In this document: positions 17,221-25,313 of the stretch, one piece after another
Layout: the number at the start of each line of letters is the position of its first letter
Numbering within the stretch: position 1 is the stretch's first letter
Source: Pseudomonadota bacterium
GTDB taxonomy: Bacteria; Pseudomonadota; Gammaproteobacteria; Steroidobacterales; Steroidobacteraceae
Reading direction: 5' to 3'
DNA length: 41,871 bases
Assembly: GCA_021820785.1 (NCBI GenBank)
Contig: JAKADE010000001.1
Location: 1 to 41,871 of the forward strand
The notes under the pieces: generated by a model
Told to the model about the DNA's origin: nothing
Seen by the model: only the letters and a program-made list of their open reading frames with translations
The model's database searches: none
Made by a program: the position numbers and the translations under genes

Positions 17221-18039
17221 ATGGACTCGATGCGACTGCCGGAGTTGACCGATCGTGCGCCCCACTCGGCCGTGACCGAGCGGCGCGCACACTCGCGTGA
17301 GCCCGCGGCGCGCGAGCATTTTGCGCCCCTGTGGCTGCGCGCCAGCCTGATCGTCGCCACGCTGATCGCCCTGGCGCTGCTGTATCCACGCTATTACATC
17401 GAATCGGGCCTGAAGCACTCGCCCGCGCCGAATGCCGCGACCCTCGCCTACCTGGAGCTGATGGTGCGCTCGCAGCCGACGGCCACCGAGACCCGCATTC
17501 TCCTCGCCCGCCAGGCCCTCGAGGCGGGTCGGATCGCCCTGGCGCGCCGCGCGCTCGCCCCCTGGGCGTCGCGGCGCTGGGCCACGCTTGCGCCGGACAT
17601 CGCACTGCTGCGGGTCAACCTGCTGCGCGCCGAGTTGTACCGGCAGCCGCCAGCCTCGAGACGCCACCGGCAACTTGCGGCGACCTACACGCAGGACGTC
17701 CTGCGGCTTTCACCGCGCATGGACGTCCGGCACCTGCTGCGGGAGGCTCGCACCGTGGCCGCGCTGGGCCACTACCGGGCCGCTGCACAGCTGTACCGGT
17801 ATGTCATCGCACGCAGCCCGGACCCGGCGCTGCGCCTCGCGGCGTTCTACGAGGGCATCGCGGCGCTGCGCGCGGCCGGGCGGCCGCTCGATGCCCTGGC
17901 GTTCGCCCGGCAGGAACTCGCCGCGATACCGCGGACCATGGCCCTCTGGCGGGCGCTGACCCGTCTGGCGCTGTTGGCCGATGCCCCGAAACTTGCCGCG
18001 CAGTACGCGCGCCGGCTCATTGGCCTGCAACCGCCATGA
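17221..18039 (+). CDS. pelB: PelB N-terminal part: inner-membrane-anchored TPR protein
   Basis: In Pseudomonas PelB is one ~1190-residue protein with periplasmic TPR repeats that scaffold PelA and guide the polymer, followed by an outer-membrane barrel. Here the first ~270 residues are a separate gene. The product has 272 residues: a ~35-residue hydrophilic start, one membrane helix (about residues 38-55) and then helical TPR-like repeats (TETRILLARQALEAGRIALARRAL; HYRAAAQLYRYVIARSP, quoted in part). No cleavable signal is evident, so it should stay in the inner membrane with its repeats in the periplasm. It starts 3 bases after pelA, and its TGA overlaps the next ATG as ATGA. The assignment rests on position and architecture more than on strong motifs. 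Confidence 0.8.
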   Translation: MDSMRLPELTDRAPHSAVTERRAHSREPAAREHFAPLWLRASLIVATLIALALLYPRYYIESGLKHSPAPNAATLAYLELMVRSQPTATETRILLARQALEAGRIALARRALAPWASRRWATLAPDIALLRVNLLRAELYRQPPASRRHRQLAATYTQDVLRLSPRMDVRHLLREARTVAALGHYRAAAQLYRYVIARSPDPALRLAAFYEGIAALRAAGRPLDALAFARQELAAIPRTMALWRALTRLALLADAPKLAAQYARRLIGLQPP

Positions 18040-20882
18040 GCGCGCTGAAGACTCGACCGACCATGCGACTGCGCCTGTACGCGATGTTGGCGCTGCTGGC
18101 GATCAGCCGCATTCCCGATCCGGCGTGCGCCGCTGCGCCACAGACACTGCCGAGCCGTCCCTTCAGAGCCCGGGATTGGGATCTCGCCTGGCAGGCGTTC
18201 GTCGGCGCCGGTGACGTCGACGATGCCTACGCGCTGTCACGAAGTGCGATCAGGGCGCGTCCGGACTCGCTGCGGTGGCTCGGCCGCCTCGCCCGATCCG
18301 CCCGCTGGAGCAACCACCCGCAGGCGGCGTTTGCCGCGCTCAGCCGACTCGCGCTCGACCTGCACCAGGTGCGCGATCTGCAGCCGGCCCTCGATCTGGC
18401 CCTCGGACTCGGCCACAACGGCCGCGCGGTGGCGCTGCTGCGCGAGCTGATCCGGCTCGGCCGCGCCACCCCTGCGCAGCGGCGCATGCTGAGCGGTCTG
18501 TACCTCGACATCGGCGAGCCGCAGCGGGCGATCGCCGAGCTGCAGCGGCAGTTCGTGCAGCGCCGCTCCGCGGCGCTGCTCTGGGAGCAGGCCGTGATCT
18601 ACCGCATGCTCGGCGAGCCGGCGCGTGAGCGCTCGACGCTGCAGCGCTACCGGAAACACTTCGGTGCCGGCCCGAAGGTCATGCTCGCCCTCGCGACGCT
18701 CGACTACGTCCAGAACCGTCTGCCGCAGGCCCTCGCGGCGTTGCGGGCAGCCGCACCCCGCGCCCGGCCGGCCGACACCGCCTACTGGCGGACGCTGAGC
18801 GGACTGGCCTGGCAGCTCGGCCGCTACCGGCTGGCCGCCCGGGCCGCGCGCGTGCTGATCGGCACCGGCCATGCCGACGTGTCGGCCTATCTGCGCGTGG
18901 TCTACGCCGAGCAGTATCGGCATCCCGGACGAGCATTCGCGCTCGCCGCGCAAGGCTGGCAGCGGACGCACGAGCCGACGCTGTTTCTCTCGCTGCTCGG
19001 CATCGCCGCTGCCCGCCATCCGTCCACGCCGTGGCTGGCGCGCGCCTTCGCCCTGCTCGGGGCAGGCCAGACAGCGGCCTTTGCCGACACACCCTTCTAC
19101 TGGACGAGTCTTGCGGCACTGCGCGCCGGCCAGGGCCGCACCCACGCAGCCCTCGCCGCCTACCACCATGCGCTCGAGGAGCGGCCCGGGGACAGCCGGC
19201 TGCTCGCCGGCTATCTGTGGCTGCTCATCAATACCCACGAACTCGCGCCGATCGCACCGCGACTGCACCGTCTGGACCGTCAGGCCCGAACCGCGCCGCA
19301 GTTATGGGCACCGCTCGCCGCGGCGTACGCCGCGGTGCACCGGCCCGAACAGGCGCTGCCGTGGCTGCAAGCACAGTGGCCCGCGCGCAAGCACGATCCG
19401 CAGTGGCTGCTCGATTACGCCGACACGCTGCAGCAGGCGGCGCGTCCCGGGGCCGACTGGGCACTGCGCCGGCGCGCTTACGATGACCTTGCGCAGCGGC
19501 GAGCACCGCGAACGGCTCACGGGCGCGAACGGCGGCAGATCGCCGTCGCGCGGCTCGCCGGGGTGCTCGCCCCGGGAGATCCGGCACAACAGGCCCTGCT
19601 GCGACTCGCGCGCCATCCGGCGCATCGGCAGGCGAGACTGACGGTGCTGGCGGCGATCGAGAACGAGCGCGCCTACGCGCTGGCGCGCTGGTGGGGTCTG
19701 CGGGCCTTCCGCGGCCGTCCGCCGCCGCCCTGGGCACGGCTTGCGCAAGCCCTGACCGCGCACGACCGCTCGGCCCTCGGGACGCTCCTGCACCGGCATC
19801 GTTCGCAGCTCGCTCCCCGTGACCGGGAGGCGGCCGCGCGGGCCCTCGGCTGGGATTCTCTGGCCCTCACGCTCGCCTACCGGGAACTCGAGCGCAACCC
19901 GAACGACCGTCGCCTGCAGCGCCGGTTCGACACGCTCGCGCTCGCTCGGGCCGACAGCGTCGGCGCCGACGCCCAGGCCCTCGAGATCAGCGGTCTGCTC
20001 GAGGAAGGCATCGACGTGCGGGCCCGCCACGAGCTGACCTCGCACGAGCGGCTCGAGATCCGCCTCCAGAGCACGCATCAGCGCAGCATCGACCGCACGC
20101 AGTTCGGCACTCCGCCCTCGCTGAGCCGCGCCGCACTGCTCACCTGGCGCCGGACCGGCCGGTCCGGCCGTCTCACCCTCGCGCTCGGTGCCGGCCGGAA
20201 CCTGGCAGGATGGCTGCGCGGCGGCATCACGTGGCAGCAGCGCTGGAGCGGCTCGGTGCACAGCACGCTCGCGGCGATTGCCGGCGCGCGCCCCCTCGAT
20301 ACCGCCGCGCTGAGCGTCGGCGCACTGGAAGACCGGGTCAGCGCAGGCGTGAGCCGGCAATTGACGCCGCGTACGGCGCTCGCGCTGCAGGTGCAGGCCG
20401 GCCAGCTGCGCGCGCAGGGCGGCGGAGCACTGGGCACGGTGCAGCGTTTCTCGCTCGGCGCCGACTACCGTCTGTGGTTTGCACCGCCGGACTTCACGCT
20501 GCAGGCCTCGGTGAGCGGCGCGCACTATGCACCTGCGGCGCACCTGCCCGCCCAGCTGCGCCCCCTGGTGCCGAGCGATCTTCGCCCCACCGTGGGTTTC
20601 TTCGTGCCGCAGAGCTTCGTGCAGGCCTGCGCCGGCGGCCATTTCAACATGCGCGACCGGCGCGCCTTCGTCTCGCGGCTGCGGCCATTTGCCAGCGCGG
20701 ACCTCTGCGCCAACAGCGTCAGCGGCCAGGGTTACGACCTCGACGCCGGGATCGCCACACCCGTGTTCGGCGCCGATCACCTCTCGCTGAGCCTGACTCT
20801 GCAGAACAACGTGGGCACGCACAGCGGGCGCACGGCAGGCGTCATGCTGCGCTATCGACACTACTTCTCCTCCACGCAATAA
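18036..20882 (+). CDS. pelB: PelB C-terminal part: periplasmic TPR plus outer-membrane beta-barrel
   Basis: This gene encodes the export pore for Pel. The 948-residue product starts with its own signal peptide (MRLRLYAMLALLAI at residues 10-23, cleavage likely after PACAAA). About 600 residues of helical TPR repeats follow (for example AWQAFVGAGDVDDAYALSRS). From about residue 655 to the end, alternating beta strands fit an outer-membrane barrel of the PelB type (HERLEIRLQST, GRLTLALGAGRNLAGW, LSLSLTLQNNVG). It is in a different frame from the preceding gene and overlaps it by four bases. The combined length of the two proteins (about 1220) equals one usual PelB. Having a new signal peptide at the break argues for a real gene split rather than a sequencing frameshift. 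Confidence 0.88.
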   Translation: MSALKTRPTMRLRLYAMLALLAISRIPDPACAAAPQTLPSRPFRARDWDLAWQAFVGAGDVDDAYALSRSAIRARPDSLRWLGRLARSARWSNHPQAAFAALSRLALDLHQVRDLQPALDLALGLGHNGRAVALLRELIRLGRATPAQRRMLSGLYLDIGEPQRAIAELQRQFVQRRSAALLWEQAVIYRMLGEPARERSTLQRYRKHFGAGPKVMLALATLDYVQNRLPQALAALRAAAPRARPADTAYWRTLSGLAWQLGRYRLAARAARVLIGTGHADVSAYLRVVYAEQYRHPGRAFALAAQGWQRTHEPTLFLSLLGIAAARHPSTPWLARAFALLGAGQTAAFADTPFYWTSLAALRAGQGRTHAALAAYHHALEERPGDSRLLAGYLWLLINTHELAPIAPRLHRLDRQARTAPQLWAPLAAAYAAVHRPEQALPWLQAQWPARKHDPQWLLDYADTLQQAARPGADWALRRRAYDDLAQRRAPRTAHGRERRQIAVARLAGVLAPGDPAQQALLRLARHPAHRQARLTVLAAIENERAYALARWWGLRAFRGRPPPPWARLAQALTAHDRSALGTLLHRHRSQLAPRDREAAARALGWDSLALTLAYRELERNPNDRRLQRRFDTLALARADSVGADAQALEISGLLEEGIDVRARHELTSHERLEIRLQSTHQRSIDRTQFGTPPSLSRAALLTWRRTGRSGRLTLALGAGRNLAGWLRGGITWQQRWSGSVHSTLAAIAGARPLDTAALSVGALEDRVSAGVSRQLTPRTALALQVQAGQLRAQGGGALGTVQRFSLGADYRLWFAPPDFTLQASVSGAHYAPAAHLPAQLRPLVPSDLRPTVGFFVPQSFVQACAGGHFNMRDRRAFVSRLRPFASADLCANSVSGQGYDLDAGIATPVFGADHLSLSLTLQNNVGTHSGRTAGVMLRYRHYFSSTQ

Positions 20883-20894
20883 ACGAGTCTGACC

Positions 20895-21434
20895 ATGAGA
20901 GCCTCATCGAAGACCATCACCTGGATCCTGCTCCTGTGCGCCGTGGCCGGCCTGACCGGTTGCGCCACCGTTCAGCTCGCAGCCTCCCCCTCACCTCATC
21001 CGGATCGGCAGGCGGTGTGGTGCGTGCTGACGCCAGTCAACAACACCTCCACTCCTTATGCCGGCGGACGCGTCCAGCAGCAGTTGACGGCGCTGCTCGG
21101 CGTGCACGGGCTGGCGCACGTCCTGCTCGCACCCTCCCCGGGCGACAGCGGCCCGCTGCCGGTCGGCGAAGGGGCCCGGGAACAGCGCGAACAGCTCGCC
21201 TGGGCTCGTCGCCATGGCGCCCGCTACGCGCTCCTCGGCAGCGTCGATGAGTGGCACTACAAGATCGGTCTCGACGGTCAGCCTGCCGTCGGCCTCACGC
21301 TGCGCCTGATGGACCTGCGCTCCGGCACGACGCTCTGGAACGGCGTCGCCTCGGCGAGCGGCAGCAGCCGCGAGGGGTTGGCGGTCCTTTCCGAACGGAC
21401 GCTGGCCGGGCTCATCAATCGCCTGTTGCCCTGA
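20895..21434 (+). CDS. pelC: PelC, outer-membrane lipoprotein of the Pel exporter
   Basis: PelC forms a dodecameric ring at the inner face of the outer membrane that funnels Pel toward the PelB pore. The 179-residue product has a lipoprotein signal with the lipobox LTGC, lipidated at Cys23. Ala at +2 means the Lol system would move it to the outer membrane. The body has the compact alpha/beta pattern of the family: VWCVLTPVNNTSTPYAGG, ARRHGARYALLGSVDEW, and LRLMDLRSGTTLWNGVAS. It starts 12 bases after pelB. The length is close to the ~170 residues of Pseudomonas PelC. Confidence 0.92.
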   Translation: MRASSKTITWILLLCAVAGLTGCATVQLAASPSPHPDRQAVWCVLTPVNNTSTPYAGGRVQQQLTALLGVHGLAHVLLAPSPGDSGPLPVGEGAREQREQLAWARRHGARYALLGSVDEWHYKIGLDGQPAVGLTLRLMDLRSGTTLWNGVASASGSSREGLAVLSERTLAGLINRLLP

Positions 21435-21452
21435 ACGCGAGGCCGGACCGGC

Positions 21453-22814
21453 ATGGACAGAACCACCGATCAGCGCAACGACGTCGTCGTCTGGGCGGAA
21501 GTGCTCCTGCTGCCGCTCGCCGGGCTCGCCGTGGCGCTGTGGCTGTTTCGCACCGCGCCGTTCACCGCCTCGCCCTATCCCTGGCTGTGGCTGATTCCAT
21601 TGCTGCTCGGACTGCGCTACGGCCTCGCCCCGGCCGCGCTCGCCAGCCTGGTGCTGACCGTCGCCGGCATCGCCGCGCACCGGTTCGGCTTCAGCGGCCA
21701 GGCGCCGCCGCTGATTCAAATGGCCGGTGGCGCGCTTGCGGCGCTGAGTGGCGGGCAATACCGCTCGCGCTGGCGCGAGCAGCTCAGAGCCGGCCAGGCG
21801 CGCACCGATTACACCGAGCAGCGTCTGGAGTCGCTGAGCCGGGCGTTCTTCGTCACGCGCCTCTCGCACGACCGTCTCGAGGAGGCGCTGATCGCCCAAC
21901 CGGTCACGCTGCGCGGCGCGCTGGAGGCACTGCGTGAGCTCAGTGCCGAGGAACACTCCGGGGTCTCCGCGACCGGTGCCAATGCGCTGTTGCAGCTGCT
22001 GGCGCAGTACTGCCGGTTCGAGAGCGCCGGGTTGCATCTGTACCGCAGCGGGCGGCTGGTCGATGACCCGCTCGCTGCACTCGGGGCGCCCGCAGCCCTG
22101 GTGCGCACCGACCCTCTGCTGCGTTATGCACTCGAGCACGAACAGACTGCCTATCACAGCATCGACCAGCTCGTCGAACTGGAGCAGGGCGGCAATTACC
22201 GCGCGGTGTTTCCGCTGATCGACTCCGCGGGCGAGAAGCTCGGCGTGCTCGTGGTGCGCGACCTGCCGCTGCTCGCCCTCGTCGAGGAGAACCTGACCGC
22301 CGCCGCGGCCATGCTGCAGTATTTCGCCGACGAGAGCTGGGCAGCGGCCCAGACCGCGGATCTGCGCCGCACGCTGCCGTACTGCCCCGCCGTGTTCGCA
22401 CACGAGCTGATCAAGTTGCAGCGCCTGCACGAGCGCAGCGGCGTGCACTCCACGTTGGTGGTGGTTCGCGCTCACACCGACGTTGCGCAAACCGCGGCGC
22501 TCGACGCGTTGCACTCCGCACGTCGCGGCCTCGATCTGTATTGGCGCGAGCCGTTCGGGCCGCTCTCGGCGGGTCTGCTGATCCTGCTGCCGCTCGCCGG
22601 CCCGGCCACCGCGCGCGGTTTCCTCGATCGCATCGAGGGCATCCTGCGCGCCCATCGCATGGAAGGGGGACTCGAGGCGGCCGGCTTCGGCGTCACCCAG
22701 GTCCCCGTCGATCATCGTCCGCCGCTCGTGCTGCTGCGCGAGTGCGGCATCGAGGTTGACCCTCGCTCCCCGCTCGCACTGCTGCGCGAACGCGGCATAG
22801 GACTGACGCCATGA
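21453..22814 (+). CDS. pelD: PelD, inner-membrane c-di-GMP receptor of the Pel machinery
   Basis: PelD binds c-di-GMP and thereby switches on Pel synthesis. The 453-residue protein matches the expected length. Four hydrophobic segments occupy about residues 12-95. A GAF domain follows (about 170-300) and then a degenerate GGDEF domain (about 310-440) without a catalytic GGDEF signature. The inhibitory-site motif R-x-x-D, the c-di-GMP-binding element, is retained as Arg358-Gly-Leu-Asp361. This makes post-translational control by c-di-GMP likely. The extreme C-terminus carries a 16-residue tandem duplication (PLVLLRECGIEVDP then PLALLRERGIGLTP). pelE begins in an ATGA overlap with its stop. Confidence 0.94.
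   Translation: MDRTTDQRNDVVVWAEVLLLPLAGLAVALWLFRTAPFTASPYPWLWLIPLLLGLRYGLAPAALASLVLTVAGIAAHRFGFSGQAPPLIQMAGGALAALSGGQYRSRWREQLRAGQARTDYTEQRLESLSRAFFVTRLSHDRLEEALIAQPVTLRGALEALRELSAEEHSGVSATGANALLQLLAQYCRFESAGLHLYRSGRLVDDPLAALGAPAALVRTDPLLRYALEHEQTAYHSIDQLVELEQGGNYRAVFPLIDSAGEKLGVLVVRDLPLLALVEENLTAAAAMLQYFADESWAAAQTADLRRTLPYCPAVFAHELIKLQRLHERSGVHSTLVVVRAHTDVAQTAALDALHSARRGLDLYWREPFGPLSAGLLILLPLAGPATARGFLDRIEGILRAHRMEGGLEAAGFGVTQVPVDHRPPLVLLRECGIEVDPRSPLALLRERGIGLTP
22722..22801 (+). repeat. 48-bp-period direct repeat at the pelD 3' end
   Basis: Two copies of a ~32-base unit begin at 22722 and 22770, both starting CCGCTCG and sharing CTGCTGCGCGA and GCGGCAT. The 48-base period keeps the frame and duplicates 16 residues of PelD. 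The last copy runs to just before the stop. Confidence 0.7.
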
Positions 22815-23809
22815 GCGCTGCCGTCACTGCGCACCTGACCGGCTGGCTGCAGCCGGCTTCGATGTCCGGTGCAGCGACCCTGGTGCTGGTCCTGCTGCTC
22901 GTCAACGCACTGGCGAGTGCGCTGTGTGCCCTCATCGGACACGTTGTGCTGCCGCGCCGACTGCGCGAGCGCCGTGCGCTCAACCTGCTCACGCTCACGG
23001 CCCTTGGCAGCATGCTGCCGCTGCTCGGACCCCCGTTGGTCCTGCTCGTCGGGCTGGTGTACCCGCACCTGGAAAAGGACGTGCACCATCCACAACCGAA
23101 GCTCGTGCGCCAGCCGGCGTATGCGAGCGAGATCCGCGGCCACGTCAGTCGCTTCGGCGCCGGCGGCGCACTCGCCCGCCTGCGCACCGCGGCCCCCTCT
23201 GGCGATCTGGGCTCGCGCGCGCTGCTGGCCATCGCAACCCGTCGCAGCCGCGACACCACGCATCTGCTGCGCGGAGCGCTGAACCACCCGGATGAGACGC
23301 TGCGCCTGCTCGCGCACAATCTGCTCGCGCGGCGCGAGGAAGCGATCATCGCGCAGATGAATCACCTCGAAGCGCACCGCCGCGCGCACGGTCTCGGCAC
23401 TACGCAAACCACGCTCGATCTCGCGGAGCTGCATCTGGAGTTCGTCTACCTCGGCATCGTCAGTGGCAGTCTGCGCCAGATGCACCTCGATGCCGCGCAG
23501 CAGCTGATCGAAACCATTGGCGAACCGCCGGCGGATGCTCCCTGGCGAACCCGTCTGCTGCTGACGCGCGCGCGATTGGAGCAGCAGCGCCTGCCGGCAG
23601 CGCGCGAGACGGACATCACGCGCGATTACGAGCAGGCCAGCGCCGCCGGCGCGGCCCCGGCCCGCGCGCTGCCGTGGCTGCTCGAGTGTGCGTGGCGCCA
23701 CCGCGATTACGCGCAGCTGCGCGGACTGCTCGCACAGCGTCCGCTGTACCGGCACATTCCACTCATCGGCCCGGTGGCCAGGCTCTGGGGGCATGCGATC
23801 GATGCTTGA
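22811..23809 (+). CDS. pelE: PelE, inner-membrane TPR protein of the Pel synthase
   Basis: PelE forms the membrane synthase complex with PelD, PelF and PelG. The 332-residue product has two N-terminal membrane segments (about residues 16-45, TLVLVLLLVNALASALCALI, and 58-80, SMLPLLGPPLVLLVGLVYP). A cytoplasmic helical TPR-like region fills the rest. The length is close to that of Pseudomonas PelE. The gene starts within the pelD stop (ATGA) and overlaps the pelF start by 8 bases, so translation is probably coupled. Sequence motifs are weak in this family, and the assignment rests on architecture and its place between pelD and pelF. Confidence 0.9.
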   Translation: MSAAVTAHLTGWLQPASMSGAATLVLVLLLVNALASALCALIGHVVLPRRLRERRALNLLTLTALGSMLPLLGPPLVLLVGLVYPHLEKDVHHPQPKLVRQPAYASEIRGHVSRFGAGGALARLRTAAPSGDLGSRALLAIATRRSRDTTHLLRGALNHPDETLRLLAHNLLARREEAIIAQMNHLEAHRRAHGLGTTQTTLDLAELHLEFVYLGIVSGSLRQMHLDAAQQLIETIGEPPADAPWRTRLLLTRARLEQQRLPAARETDITRDYEQASAAGAAPARALPWLLECAWRHRDYAQLRGLLAQRPLYRHIPLIGPVARLWGHAIDA

Positions 23810-25313
23810 GTCAGCAGCGAGCGACTGCGATATCGCGCTGGTGCTCGAAGGCACCTATCCGTACGTGAAGGGCGGGGTGTCGAGCTGGGTGCACCAGCTC
23901 GTCAGCCAGCTGCCGCACTGGCGCTTCGGGGCCGTGTTCCTCGGGTCGCAGGCCAAGGACTACCGCGGCATGCAGTACCAGCTGCCCGAGAACGTGACCT
24001 CGCTGCAGACGCTGTATCTGTTCGGGGAACAGAACGAGCGCGCCGCGGCCAAGGTGCCGCGGCTGCCGCCCGACAGCGCTGAACGCTACGCGTGTCTGCA
24101 CGCCTCGCTGCGCGCCGGGAAGACCGAGGCACTCGACTTCTCGGCGCAGTTCGAGGCCGGTGGCCCGTTCACCGAGGAAGCATTCCTCTACAGTGAACCG
24201 GCGTGGCAATACATCACCGCCGCGTACGAGGCGTATGCGACCGAGCCCTCGTTCGTCGATTATTTCTGGACGGTCCGCAACCTGCACCGCCCGCTGTGGG
24301 CGCTGGCGCGCGCCGCCCGCTCATTGCCCCGGGCGAAGCTGTTCCTCAGTCCCTCGACCGGCTATGCAGGCCTTCTCGGCGTGCTGGGCGCGCAGGCCCA
24401 GCATCGGCCGCTCGTGCTCATGGAGCATGGCATCTACACCAAGGAGCGGCGCGTCGACCTGATGAACGCCGACTGGATCAATGACGCGCGCAGTCCGCTG
24501 CAGCACGACCCCACGGAAGTCAGTCATCTGCGCGAGATGTGGATCCGCTTCTTTGAAATCCTCGGCGGGCTCGCCTACCGCCAGGCCGACCCCATCATCA
24601 GTCTGTTCGAAACCGCCCGCCAGCAGCAGATCCGCGACGGTGCCGAGGCCGCCCGCACGCGCATCATCCCCAATGGCGTGGACGTCGAGCGCCTCGCCCG
24701 TCTGCGCCGGGCCCGCGGCGCCGCGCCGCCGCCGGTCATCTGTCTGCTCGGCCGGGTGGTGCGAATCAAGGACATCAAGACGTTCATCCGCGCGGCCCAT
24801 GCCCTGCGCCAGCGCCTGCCGGGCGCGCAGGCCTGGATCGTCGGTCCGGAGGATGAAGACCCGGAATACAGCCGCGAATGTCACGAGCTCGCCGAGGCCC
24901 TCGGGCTCGGGGAGTCGCTGCGCTTCTTCGGCTTCCGGCGCATCGAGGAGATCCTGCCCGAGGTCGGCGTGCTGGTGCTGAGTTCGATCAGCGAAGGGCT
25001 GCCGTTGTCGATCCTCGAGGGGTTCGCGGCCGGACTGCCCTGCGTGACCACCGATGTCGGCGCCTGCTCCGAGCTGGTGTACGGGCGCGGCGAGGAGGAC
25101 CGGGCGCTCGGCGCGGCCGGCGCCGTGATCGGTCTTGCCGATCACGAGGCGCTCGCGCAGGCCGCCGCGGCGCTGCTCGAGGACACCGCGGCCTACGCGC
25201 GCGCCGTCGAGACGGCGATCCGCCGGGCGGAGACCTACTACGACCAGCGGCAGATGATCGCCACGTTCGATCAGCTCTTCGTCGAACGGATCGGCAGCGG
25301 GGAGGCGCGCTGA
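23802..25313 (+). CDS. pelF: PelF, Pel glycosyltransferase (GT4)
   Basis: PelF is the cytoplasmic polymerase that adds UDP-sugars to the growing Pel chain. With the ATG at 23802 it has 503 residues, close to the Pseudomonas protein; an ATG at 23793 would add three. The N-terminus has DIALVLEGTYPYVKGGVSSW, typical of PelF. The C-terminal GT-B half has PNGVDVERL, VICLLGRVVRIKDIKTFIRA and the donor-site E-x7-E motif SEGLPLSILEGFAAGLP, all complete. It is a soluble protein held at the membrane by its partners. Its end overlaps the start of pelG by one base. Confidence 0.95.
   Translation: MLESAASDCDIALVLEGTYPYVKGGVSSWVHQLVSQLPHWRFGAVFLGSQAKDYRGMQYQLPENVTSLQTLYLFGEQNERAAAKVPRLPPDSAERYACLHASLRAGKTEALDFSAQFEAGGPFTEEAFLYSEPAWQYITAAYEAYATEPSFVDYFWTVRNLHRPLWALARAARSLPRAKLFLSPSTGYAGLLGVLGAQAQHRPLVLMEHGIYTKERRVDLMNADWINDARSPLQHDPTEVSHLREMWIRFFEILGGLAYRQADPIISLFETARQQQIRDGAEAARTRIIPNGVDVERLARLRRARGAAPPPVICLLGRVVRIKDIKTFIRAAHALRQRLPGAQAWIVGPEDEDPEYSRECHELAEALGLGESLRFFGFRRIEEILPEVGVLVLSSISEGLPLSILEGFAAGLPCVTTDVGACSELVYGRGEEDRALGAAGAVIGLADHEALAQAAAALLEDTAAYARAVETAIRRAETYYDQRQMIATFDQLFVERIGSGEAR

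Noticed and set aside
17331..18035. Upstream extension of the second pelB frame into the first pelB gene
   Set aside because: That part of the frame is a shadow of the membrane-anchored TPR gene: it is Pro/Arg/Gly-rich and lacks TPR character. The signal peptide from 18036 or 18063 marks the real start.
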